From: Cladosporium sp. IMV 00045
Lineage: Eukaryota > Ascomycota > Dothideomycetes > Cladosporiales > Cladosporiaceae
Direction: 5' to 3'
Assembly: GCA_001931905.2 (NCBI GenBank)
Contig: MSJI02000600.1
Coordinates: forward strand, 1 to 64,000
DNA: 64,000 bases
Shown one piece after another: positions 22,037-31,634 of the stretch; the first letter of the stretch is position 1, and each line of letters starts with the position of its first letter. The translations under genes were made by a program, and so were the position numbers. Below the pieces are notes generated by a model. That model saw only the letters and a list, made by a program, of their open reading frames with translations, was not told the DNA's origin and searched no databases.

Positions 22037-22475
22037 ATTATTTATTTTTTTCTTGTCTCGACCTTCTTGTGTGGAGGTCACTTCTTTTACTGGTTTTCTT
22101 TTACTTTTTCGATTTCTTGGATTGGTTTTTATGTTTGATTGACGAATGCTTCGCGAAGCCCGGCGTTTTATGGAAGGGGATATCCTGCGCGAATGGGATT
22201 GGATGACAAATGGGGAGGGAAGGCTCTTAATATCTGGCTTTTCCTGTTTTTTTTTTTAATTTTCTCGATGGGCTATGGAGTTACGATCTGGCGGAGGGGA
22301 AGATGACTAGCGTTTTGTTCCTTTGCTTGTTTCTTTGGTGTATCGATTATTTACGTGATGAGGATGGACAGGGAGGGAGGTCAACGTCTCTATCTATCTC
22401 GTTATTGTGATCCATGAATCTGCTTTGGATTTGAAGCTGTTTGAACGAGAATGGAGCGAATTCATCAACGCCTTT

Positions 22476-22507
<32 letters not shown>

Positions 22508-23057
22508 TGGTTGGGTTCATTGGGAGGTTGGAGAGGGGCTTTCTCTCCTTTTACCTTACGTTGGCCTTTGGAAATTCTTGAGTTCTCAGGAAGGGCGAGG
22601 GTTTTCCATTCTTGCTCTTTGTGTGCTTGCTTCTATGTTTTTGGCTTTCGTGTAGCACGAGACGATGTTTTCTGATAGGCTATGAATGCTCAAGTGGATG
22701 AGGAAGTGAAGCCAAGTATTCATAGCATTCTATACTCACTCCCACACTATTATTCTTCAGGCCTTTTTCGTCTTCATGTTTTGAGGAGCTTGGTGGGCGC
22801 AGTATTAGATTATTTAGGAAGCTCGGAGCATGAACATAAGATTTCGAGGTAGTGATTTGTTCATGTTCGCATATTTCTTTTCAAACGCATGTACAATCGC
22901 GCAACTTCTCTATATACGTGCGAAAAATTGGGTATCTCGTGTGCTGATAGGACAGAAAAAGATCCTCATATGCTACGCCTGAACAAAGAAGAGAAGATCA
23001 CTCTCCCGCCTCTTCCTCAGATAATAATTTCGCCACCCTCCAACCCTCAACCCACCC
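22037..23057. other. Intergenic region between convergent genes, with T-rich tracts
   Basis: About 1 kb after adenylate cyclase and before the 3' end of the minus-strand pyroglutamyl peptidase gene. It has poly-T runs and a TTTC microsatellite (separate entry). Open frames at 22407-22675 cross the microsatellite and are not credible genes. Confidence 0.55.
22473..22508. repeat. (TTTC)9 microsatellite
   Basis: Nine uninterrupted TTTC units in the 3' flank of adenylate cyclase. Confidence 0.9.
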
Positions 23058-23880
23058 TCACGCAATCGTCCGCTCATACCTCTTGCTCACCGACCAACTC
23101 TTCGCCATCGCCCTCAGCAACGCCGTCGTAGCCCTCGTCCCCCTCTCCAAACTCTCCCCGTCACTCTCCGCGGGAACATGCAAAAACAGCACCGGTCTAT
23201 CCTCCACCCGTCCATCACTAACCTGCTGATTCCGCCTCGCAAACCACGCCAAACTGTTAAAATAAATATAATCACAGAGATAATGGCCCGGATCGTTCGA
23301 CTCCTCAACCGTCACACCCTCCACACCCTCGCTGCGTAAATTCCCCTCCCACCCCGCGAAAACCTCGTCGTAATCCAACGTAGTGGTGAGCACATGCTTA
23401 CAATCCCCGAAATCTCTCGACCCAGCGTCGGGAGCGAGTCTCTCGCCGTCCACGTCCGGGCTGCGACTGTACCCGTCGCGGTGCGCGAGGCGTTCGAGAG
23501 AGTAGTGTTTCCGCCCCGAGGCCATGCCGATGTGCAGCACGAGGTCTACGTTGGGGGCGTAGGAGGCCAGCATGGAGGGGACCAGGGCGCGCACTTCTTT
23601 GTAGCTGACGCGGATGGGGTTCGGGTAGGTGAGGATGTGCACTGTGGTGGCGTGGGTTGCTGTGGGCGGGAGGAGGGTGGGGAGGAGTCGGGTGATTTCG
23701 TAGGAGGGGTTGATGGGGTAGCGGTCTTGGAAGGGCTGGGGGGAGGAAGGGTTAACTACATGGTTGTTTCATGCGAATGGGAAAATCTATATTTCTTTCT
23801 ATAGGTAGGTATCAAAGACGTACTGCGAAGCCCGTCACGAGAATTGTGACGACATCTGAAGTTGGCTCGGTGCTGCCCAT
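23058..23880 (-). CDS. Pyroglutamyl peptidase I family cysteine peptidase
   Basis: Removes N-terminal pyroglutamate from peptides (peptidase family C15). Exon 1 is 23824-23880 (MGSTEPTSDVVTILVTGFA), exon 2 is 23058-23735 (PFQDRYPINPSYEI onward), joined across a 88-bp intron in phase 0. The protein has 244 residues. Family marks: TGFxPFQ at the N-terminus, IRVSYKEVRALVP, HIGMASGRKHYSLERLAHRDGY, and DPGHYLCDYIYFNSL with the likely catalytic Cys, followed by LFLHVP with the likely catalytic His. The splice junction yields FAPF where FGPF is usual. That is either a real substitution or a sign that the exact splice site differs. The first exon is short, so its start is less certain than the body. 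Confidence 0.82.
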
Positions 23881-24597
23881 GATTGATAAAGTGGTGGCGG
23901 TGACTGAGGGGTGGTAGGGTGTCGTGGAGTAGATGCGTGAAAACAGTCACTCCTGATGGTTTATCAAACAGAGACAAGGAGAGGTCAAGAGATATTCCCG
24001 AGAACTAGGAATACTTGATAGAACAGAGATAAAAAGGGACGATCTACGGAAATGAGCAAAGATGCAAGATGTGAGATGCACGATGGCAAATGGGGCAGAT
24101 AGTGGCACCGGTTCTTCGTTAAGCTTTGCCCTTCGCAAGCACGCCTGCATGCTTATCCCCGAAGTTCGTTCTTCGCATATCAGAATTCGGAGGGCAAACG
24201 CCAGATATGATTGACGTATCCATGAGGACTGGTTTTAAGCAGACGGCTCGGTTGGATGTCAGGAAAGTCAATTTGGTCATGATGGTGGGCTGTTGTGCGC
24301 TTACACGGCTATCTGATGTCACTCGATCGTCTCGAAATGGATGAAAGATATATCCACCGCTAGAAGAGAATTGGAGGACTTTCACTGTACCAAAATATTA
24401 TCAAGTCCTTCAAAAGGCTGTGTGGCCCTCAATGAGATGGGCACAACGATGCCGTCTCTCAATTCCAAGATGTCTCTATGTAGTCTATGCATTGTCCCAT
24501 TCCATGCTGAGCATTGAAAGCTCCATGTACGCCTTTTTCTCCGCTTCGCATGTCAATCGTACCTAGTCGCCGGCCAATGCTCATATCATCTTTCACT
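23881..24597. other. Intergenic region
   Basis: About 700 bp between two minus-strand genes, containing the promoter of the peptidase gene. One minus-strand open frame of 88 codons (24119-24385) contains an inner ATG and ends GVLAKGKA, but I recognise no family and do not call it. Confidence 0.5.
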
Positions 24598-25968
24598 TCA
24601 AGCATTAACCTTCACCTCCGCCGCCTTCCTCAACCGATTCATAACCGCGGCAGCAACATCTCCCTCTTCGTCATCAATGCCCTCGACAAAAATCGCATCG
24701 ACATCCTGTCTATCCATATCTCTCAATGCGGCGAAAACTCCTCGCGCTATATCCGCCGTGTCACTTCCAAGATTTACATCAAGCAGTGTAAAAGACTTCT
24801 CTCCGTTTTCTGCGGCGTGCGTTTCGACGCTTCGCTTGACGTGTTGCTTATGAATGCTCTGCAGCATGCCGGCGAAGCCTGGTATTGAGGGTTCGTCGCC
24901 GTTCGTGTGAGGTACAGACTCGACTTGCTCAGGTGAAGACTGCCCGATCGGACCGTTCTCGCCTGTTGCGTTGACAGTCCATCGCTTCGTCCTGATGACG
25001 CCGAGTTTCTTGCTCGGTGTGAGATACTGCTCCAAATCTGACCGGGTTGGAGCTTTCTTCCCACTTTCAAAGAGCACGACTGTCGCTTTCGGTGAGTAGT
25101 GTCTGTACTTCATGCCCGGAGCTCGAGGTTTTGAGCCCTTCTCTGAGACATCCTTATAGCCGACCTGGGTGTTTTCCCAACCCTCGCACTGCCTCAATTG
25201 CTCCAGACTGATTCCGCCCGGTCGAAGCACCAAAGGCGGCGATGAAAGTCCGTCTACGACAGTGCTTTCGACGCCGACATCACAAGGTCCACCGTCGAGA
25301 ATGGTCTCGATCCTACCGTCCAAGTCGTAAGCGACATGTTCCGCCGCCGTGGGAGACGGTTTCGTGGACGCATTTGCTGAGGGTGCAGCGACGGGGACGC
25401 CGCTCGTTTTGATCAATGCCAGGGCCAAAGGGTGTCGGGGCATTCGTGCGCCGAAGGTGGTCAGGCCGGCTGTCACTTCCGGCGCAAGAGGGGAGTGTGG
25501 CGGATTTGGGAGGATGATGGTGAGGGGACCAGGCCAGAATCTTTTGATCAGTGGGTGATAGATAGACGGTATGGGGTCGTCGTGTGAGCTGGTGGAAGTG
25601 CCGTTCTGAGATGATCCATCGGTAGGTCGAAGCAAAGTCCTCAACTGCTCCAGGGACGCGAAATGGACGATCAAAGGGTTATCCGCAGGCCTCTGCTTGG
25701 CCTTGTAGATTCCTCTGGTAGCTGCACTTCTCGTGGCGTCCGCTCCAAGACCGTACACAGTTTCTGTGGGAAATGCTACAGGTATATCTGAAGTTTTGAG
25801 TTGCTCCGCGGCTTTGCGCAGATGTTGGGCGTCGGCTGAATCTGCGTCCAATTCGATGTCCAAGTCGTCCAGAATGTCATTCTGTATGGGTCTTGATGTA
25901 AGAGAGCCGAGTTTTGTGGCATCGACGGGGAGAATCGTCGTCTTCAGCAAAGGCGGTTCTGAAGCCAT
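24598..25968 (-). CDS. SUA5: Threonylcarbamoyl-AMP synthase (Sua5/YrdC)
   Basis: Makes threonylcarbamoyl-AMP from Thr, bicarbonate and ATP, the first step of the t6A37 modification of tRNAs that read ANN codons. From the Met at 25968 the protein has 456 residues, no intron. The N-terminal YrdC domain shows VAFPTETVYGLGADATR, YKAKQRPADNPLIVH, RFWPGPLTIIL, TTFGARMPRHPLALALI, PVAAPSANASTKPSPTAAEHV, and GVESTVVDG with LRPGGIS. The C-terminal Sua5 domain starts near PGMKYRHYSPKATVVLF and ends in a region with DRQDVDAIFVEGI and AAAVMNRLRKAA. The frame continues 52 codons upstream to an ATG at 26124 (see the finding). Confidence 0.95.
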   Translation of the reverse strand: MASEPPLLKTTILPVDATKLGSLTSRPIQNDILDDLDIELDADSADAQHLRKAAEQLKTSDIPVAFPTETVYGLGADATRSAATRGIYKAKQRPADNPLIVHFASLEQLRTLLRPTDGSSQNGTSTSSHDDPIPSIYHPLIKRFWPGPLTIILPNPPHSPLAPEVTAGLTTFGARMPRHPLALALIKTSGVPVAAPSANASTKPSPTAAEHVAYDLDGRIETILDGGPCDVGVESTVVDGLSSPPLVLRPGGISLEQLRQCEGWENTQVGYKDVSEKGSKPRAPGMKYRHYSPKATVVLFESGKKAPTRSDLEQYLTPSKKLGVIRTKRWTVNATGENGPIGQSSPEQVESVPHTNGDEPSIPGFAGMLQSIHKQHVKRSVETHAAENGEKSFTLLDVNLGSDTADIARGVFAALRDMDRQDVDAIFVEGIDDEEGDVAAAVMNRLRKAAEVKVNA

Positions 25969-26553
25969 TTTGATGTGAAAGTGGCGGGTTTTGGTAAGCA
26001 CCGTCGGGCTCTTTTGGCGATTTAAGAAATGGTTTGATATCAAGCCCGTTTTTGTACGGATTCCAGTCAAATGTCTAGTATATCCGGTACAGCAGTCTCG
26101 AGCAATTTGTTTGTGAATGATCATAAGAATAGATTATGACTAGATCGTTAGATTGGGTCTGGTGTTAAAATGTGGGCCAAAACTTTCCTGCATGGAAAAA
26201 AGTTGGTGACGAAACGAAGTGTCACGTGCGCCGACTTTTGGATCCATCAAAGCGCTATTACAAAACGCATGAGATAGAATGTCCAGCAATACAAATAACG
26301 AAGAGGAAGTCATCTTAAAACCAATGATATGATCTAGACGTTTTTTTGGTAAATATGTAAAAAGGCCGCCGCTTCAAATGCGAGCGAGCATGCTGTGTCA
26401 CCCTACCGGCCATAATGCGCCCTCATATCCAATCCGCGATTTCTTGTACATCGATTCCGGATTTTTCCACATCTGCCAACGCCGTAATAGTACAGAAGAA
26501 AATCAATCTAGACCGAACACAAGGGAAAAGAAAAAAGAAAAGAAGAAGTAAAG
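25969..26553. other. Intergenic region between SUA5 and the zinc transporter gene
   Basis: About 585 bp on the 5' side of SUA5 and 3' side of the zinc transporter. The first 156 bp are open in the SUA5 frame. A CACGTG lies at about 26223-26228. I see no separate gene. Confidence 0.5.
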
Positions 26554-29467
26554 TTAAGTCCTCTGTCCGCCGCCACACCAACATTGCCCTTCTCCTTCGC
26601 GCTCCACATGGACAAGCATGTCCATGCCGCGCTCGCGAGCCAGGTCGTCGACTCTGTCTCTGACATCCTCCAAGTCTGCGTAAGGAGCTGCGATGACGTG
26701 GATAACACCGCAGACCTTGGACTTGCCTCCTCCATGAGAGTGGCCGTGGTCGTGGCCGTGATGATGGTGATCGTGCGATTCTGCCGCTTCTCTGTCATCG
26801 AGCCAAAAGCGTGGTACGGCGTAGCCAACTACTCCACGCATCTCACTAAGCTCCTGGAGAGCGATCTTGATACCGTATTCCAGATCGTCTGGCACGACCA
26901 GCAGCAGCTTCTGGCCGGAGGAAATTACCAGAGGTACCGCCGCGGCGAAAATGAGAATGGCGATGATGATGGTTGCAAGAGGATCCCACAGGTACCAAGG
27001 CTTCCACAAGGTCATAGCGGTGGAGATAATGACAGCCAGAGAGCCGCCGGCGTCTGCAGCGACGTGCAGGAAAATGCCGTGCATGTTGTCGTTGTGATCG
27101 TGAGAATGGTGCGAGTGATCATGCGCGGAATGGTCGTGCTTGTGGTCATCCGTATGTAAGTGTCCGTGTGCATGCCCGTTCGATTGCGATTGCGAATGGT
27201 CGTGAGAATGGCCATGTGCGTGTTCGAGTCCATGAGAATGATCGTGCGAATGGCCATGAGAGTGTCCGTGGGAATGCCCGTGATCGTGCGCATGCGAATG
27301 TCCGTGAGAATGTCCGTGATCGTGCCCGCCGTGTCCATGATCATGCCCGTGATGCGCGTGCCCGAAAGCAAAAAGTCCAACCATGTTGACCAGAAACCCG
27401 AGTGTACTGACGACAAACAACTCCTTGACTCTTCTCAACTCTCTGCCCTCGAGAATGCCCTCAGCAGCCTCCCAAACAAATTCCACACTGACCAGCATGA
27501 GGAAAATGCCGTTACCGAAACCAGCAAGGGTGTTGAGTTTGCCCCACCCATAGGGCATTTCTGGGCTGGTGGGCCATTTGGACGCAACCGCAGCGCCGAG
27601 GCCAACGACGAGACCCAGGCAGTCGAAAAACATGTGAACAGTGTCGCTCAAAAGACCGAGAGATCCGCTGAGGTAGCCATACAAGCCCTGGATAAGCATG
27701 AATGCGAAGTTCAAGCTGATAGTGATGTTAGCTGTGTTTTAAGACAAGTTGCTCAGGACACGTGAAGACTTACCACGTGAAATACGCTATCCGTCTAGAG
27801 TCCTTCTCAATGATGATGCTGTGTATAAGAGAGCCTGCCTCGCAATGAGAAAGAACGAAATGCGTGAAGCGCGAGTAGTCTCCGTCAGCATGATGATGAT
27901 GCCGGGTGTTGACGTTGTGCGCATGATCATGGGCGTGAGCATCTTTGCCAGACAAAGGAGAGGAAGTGTCGAAAATAACGCCAGCGAATGCCAATGCTGA
28001 AAGCCCGCCATTGCAGATGGTTCCGGGCCACAATGTAGGCGAGAACAAGAACGCGCAGCTCGATGTCAGCAGGCAACCAAGCCCAAGTCCGGCCTTAGCA
28101 GACTGGCGCAGGGTTGCGGGCTGTGCGAAAAGGTTTGCGGCGGTTGCGCTCGCAACTGACAATGTGCTGAATACGATTGAAGTCGGGACAATGGATGGCG
28201 ATCTTGCTTGGAAGATGGAGGCACAGATTGTCGCGAGCGAGAGCAACCCGCCCGCGAGGAGAGTGAGGTTGACGTCGCCGGCTGACGAAGTCAAAGAAGA
28301 AGCGGCCCAAGTGATTGACTGCGAGGATTGAGCAGTCGGAGTAGGAAGCGGAGGGTGCAAGAAAACGACAGTGATCGTCAAAGCCAGATAACCAAGGATC
28401 AAGTTCGAAAATGAGGTGTGAATTGTAAGACCGGAGAAATCAGAAATCGCAGACAGGAGAATAGCAGCCAACGTGAGCTTCCTCTTCATAGCTTGTTGCA
28501 TCCACTGGCCGAATGAAGGCTTGAGAGCGTTGTCCATACAAGTCAAGTTCGCACCCATCATTGCGAGCAGAACGAGGCCTGTCCGCATACCACCAATCTT
28601 CATGGCAGCATAGAACGGCAGACCAACGCTCAGCGAGCGCAAAGCCACCGACTTAGCCGTCGGGACATCCAGAGCAATACCTGCCTGCCGAGAAGTGCTT
28701 GGTTCCTTGCGTCGATCCAATTGCCGTTCAGACGCCCGTATCTTGGATAGAAGGCCGACCAAAAGCAAAGTCCCCGAGGCCAATTGGCATGCTTCGACGA
28801 ATCCAGAGGGTCTCTCAGGCTCCCTAGAAGGCAGGTCAGAAGTCGATGTCAAAACCGCCTTTTGTAGCTTCGCGTAGGCTGAGAGAGGAGGGAAGCCATC
28901 TTCGGTCACTGGCCCACCGTTTGACGAGTATGCCGCCGAGGCCAACAAGTATGGCAGCGGTACGAGCAACGCCGTCAATGCCTCGGGCAATGAGAACCAA
29001 GAGGCAGAGGCAGCGGGAATGTCGCTGAGCGCCGGTGTGTATGTGCTGTTGTTCACGCCAGCTCTTCCAAGGTCCAACTCTCCTCTTGCCCTTCCCTTCA
29101 TTGGAGATCCAGCGGAGTGGCTGTGTGGATGGCCGTGTGAATGGCCGTGTGAGTGACCGCAAGAATGCCCGTTTGCTTGAACCGCGTCGATGTTTGTCCT
29201 GAAAGCCTGGGCGTAAGTGTGCTCATGTTCGGGCGACGGGTATGGACTGTTCTCGCGACTCGTTTCATCGTGAGTGTAGAGCAGGTTGCTGCTCGAGGCA
29301 GCCTTCCTGACAGGTTGGTGGCCGTTGGAGGATGCGAAGGCATTGTTGGAGTTGGCAGAGGCAGGCGAGAGGTGTGAGCCGGAGAAGGAGTGAGTGTGAC
29401 CATGATGGCTTCCTGCCTTATCGCTCCCGCGGGTCACGGGAAGCGCATAGGTGGAGGCCATAGACAT
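26554..29467 (-). CDS. MSC2: Msc2-type zinc transporter (cation diffusion facilitator)
   Basis: Two exons (27774-29467 and 26554-27715) encode about 951 residues. The junction makes IAYFT-CLNFAFMLIQGLYGYLSGSLGLLSDTVHMFFDC, the start of a CDF domain, with the zinc-site residues of helices 2 and 5 (LLSDTVHMFFD; GIFLHVAADAGGS). The N-terminal half has a Ser/His-rich segment (HSHGHSHGHPHSHS) and many predicted membrane helices, as in yeast Msc2 and animal ZnT5. A long His-rich loop (about 27070-27360, repeated HGHSH and HDHGH) lies between helices 4 and 5, and another His cluster near the C-terminus. Yeast Msc2 pairs with Zrg17 to move zinc into the ER. The role here is inferred from that family. 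A second in-frame Met follows two codons after the first. Confidence 0.92.
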
Positions 29468-30107
29468 CCAGGCGTCGGGAGTGCTTGGATGGTTGCAGGT
29501 CGAGGGAGGTTTGCGGCGAGGCTTTGTTGGGTCCTATCGTGCCATTTAGGTAGGTAGCAGGGAGAACGGGAGACGGTGTTGTTTGCTCTGCGCAACGCAA
29601 ACGTCGGCAACCAGATCGTCAGTCGGTCGCTAGTGGTGGATCAAGGTGGGATAGACAACGACCATGCCAATCTGCACAGATCTCTATGGCGCCCCTATCT
29701 TTGAAGCGCGGTTCACAAGTTTACACAGATGCTGAACGCTTTGTTGCAAAATGCTTGATACGGGGGATCAATGTTTATATTGTTCTTTTCAATATTCAAA
29801 GCCGGCCAGGTCGAAGTTTCGAGAATTGCCTAGCTAAAGACGATATCTTTCGATTTCTGAGTCAGATTTCGATTCTAACTGTCGAATATGATTTTGTGCA
29901 GCACCTTTCATCAATTCCATACAAGCATTCGTTGAATCTCACCTTCTGAAATCCAAACAATTGCCCGCGGCCCTGCTCCTCTAGCGTACCAACGGGCAGT
30001 GCCGATTCATCGACCCTGGCCAACCAACAGCTGGACTTTTGATTAAAGATTAAAGAACAAAGAGACGTCATCCCAATCCAACACCAATCCTTCAATCAAT
30101 TCGCAGA
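29468..30107. promoter_or_regulatory. Divergent promoter region, zinc transporter and ALG1
   Basis: 640 bp between the divergent start codons. AT content rises around 29740-29950. No distinct motif or gene recognised. Confidence 0.45.
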
Positions 30108-31577
30108 ATGGACCTGCTGGACGTCCTGCAGTTGATCCTGCCATTCGCTTTTGCGGCGTCTACAGCATTGACTATATTCATCGCCACCTTGCCTCAAATC
30201 TTCGATCCTTCTCAATCCCGCGAATTTAAAGACTCGGATTTCACAGAGGAAGACAAGAAGAATGCCGAAAAGTCAGGCTATGCTTCTTACCAAAAACATA
30301 AGAATGCGGACGGCGTGTTCAAGGCTGGCACGTCTGTCCACGTCGTCGTGCTCGGTGACATTGGCCGGAGTCCTCGAATGCAATACCACGCCCTGAGTAT
30401 TGCTGCCAAAGGAGGCAGAGCCGTGATCGTTGGCTATGTCGACTCAGATGTCCACCCAGACATTCAGGCCAATCGTCTGATATCCGTCTTGCCGATTCCT
30501 ACTTTCCCAAAATATCTGCAAACCGGCAACAAATTACTGTTCCTTCTTACAGCACCACTGAAGGTGTTGCACCAAATCTGGAGTCTCTACTACGCCCTCG
30601 GATACAAGACCGCACCAGCGAAATGGATGCTAGTCCAAAACCCACCATCAATCCCAACACTCGCCGTGGCTCAATTCCTGTGCATCTTCCGCAAAACAAG
30701 ACTCGTCATCGACTGGCACAACTTTGGCTACTCCATCCTCGCACTCCGCCTCGGCAACACGCATCCCCTCGTGCGAATCTCCGAATGGTACGAAGGCTTC
30801 TTCTCCGCGCGCGCCCACGCCCACTTCACCGTCACTCACGCCATGGCTCGCGTGCTCAAATCGAAATGGAGCCTCAACGCCGCCGCTCTGCACGACCGCC
30901 CACCGAAGCATTTCCAACCCCTTTCGCAAAACGAACGCTTCGCTTTTCTACACAGACTCCCGGAAGCGGCACAATACGCCCCGGACATCGAGAAAGGCAG
31001 CTGGCGGCTTGTCGTTTCGTCCACATCCTGGACTCCCGATGAGGATTTCTCCATCCTCCTTGACGCGCTTGTGGCGTACTCTGCTTCCGCTACGAACCAG
31101 ACCAGTCTGCCTAAGATCCTCGCTATTATCACGGGCAAGGGTCCGCAGAAGGAGTACTATCTCGAGCAAATTCGGAAATTGAATCAAGGAAAGCAATTGC
31201 TAAATGTTGTCGTCATCACAGCATGGCTCAGCGCAGAAGACTACGCCTCGCTCCTCGGCTCGGCAAATTTGGGCATCAGCCTGCACACATCATCCTCAGG
31301 CGTCGATTTGCCAATGAAAGTCGTAGACATGTTCGGCACCGGCCTCCCCGTCGCGGGCTGGAGTAAATTCGAAGCATGGCCTGAGCTCGTCACGGAAGGT
31401 CTGAACGGTCGTGGGTTTGGGTCTGCCGAGGAACTGACTCGGATTCTGGAAGAGCTGTTCATGGGCAAAGGGGGAGAGTTGGAGAAGCTTAGGCAGGGCG
31501 TGCTGGAAGAGGGGAAGAGAAGGTGGGATGATGAGTGGATGCCTGTTGCTGGGAAGCTATTTGAACTGCAGGGGTGA
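30108..31577 (+). CDS. ALG1: Chitobiosyldiphosphodolichol beta-mannosyltransferase
   Basis: Adds the first mannose (beta-1,4) to GlcNAc2-PP-dolichol on the cytosolic face of the ER, in the N-glycan precursor pathway. Single exon, 489 residues. A hydrophobic N-terminal helix (LLDVLQLILPFAFAASTALTIF) anchors it. Family marks: VVVLGDIGRSPRMQYHALS, VIVGYVDSDVHPD, VIDWHNFGYSILALRLG, ISEWYEGFFSARAHAHFTVT, SSTSWTPDEDFSILLDAL, ITGKGPQKEYY and HTSSSGVDLPMKVVDMFG with the GT-B C-terminal Glu/Asp region. Fungal Alg1 proteins are of this length. The stop is only 57 bp from that of the convergent neighbour. Confidence 0.95.
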   Translation: MDLLDVLQLILPFAFAASTALTIFIATLPQIFDPSQSREFKDSDFTEEDKKNAEKSGYASYQKHKNADGVFKAGTSVHVVVLGDIGRSPRMQYHALSIAAKGGRAVIVGYVDSDVHPDIQANRLISVLPIPTFPKYLQTGNKLLFLLTAPLKVLHQIWSLYYALGYKTAPAKWMLVQNPPSIPTLAVAQFLCIFRKTRLVIDWHNFGYSILALRLGNTHPLVRISEWYEGFFSARAHAHFTVTHAMARVLKSKWSLNAAALHDRPPKHFQPLSQNERFAFLHRLPEAAQYAPDIEKGSWRLVVSSTSWTPDEDFSILLDALVAYSASATNQTSLPKILAIITGKGPQKEYYLEQIRKLNQGKQLLNVVVITAWLSAEDYASLLGSANLGISLHTSSSGVDLPMKVVDMFGTGLPVAGWSKFEAWPELVTEGLNGRGFGSAEELTRILEELFMGKGGELEKLRQGVLEEGKRRWDDEWMPVAGKLFELQG

Positions 31578-31634
31578 TTACGAAAGTTTGTGGGATGTAA
31601 TATTTGATCGAGAAGAGAGAAGAAAATGCAGATA

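Noticed and set aside
24119..24385. Small minus-strand frame of 88 codons ending GVLAKGKA
   Set aside because: Looks protein-like at its end, but I recognise no family, and no splice or conservation evidence can be seen here. Left uncalled.
27160..27765. Plus-strand open frame of 201 codons with repeated MRV-type residues
   Set aside because: Antisense of the His-rich loop of the zinc transporter. Repetition reflects the HGH codons.
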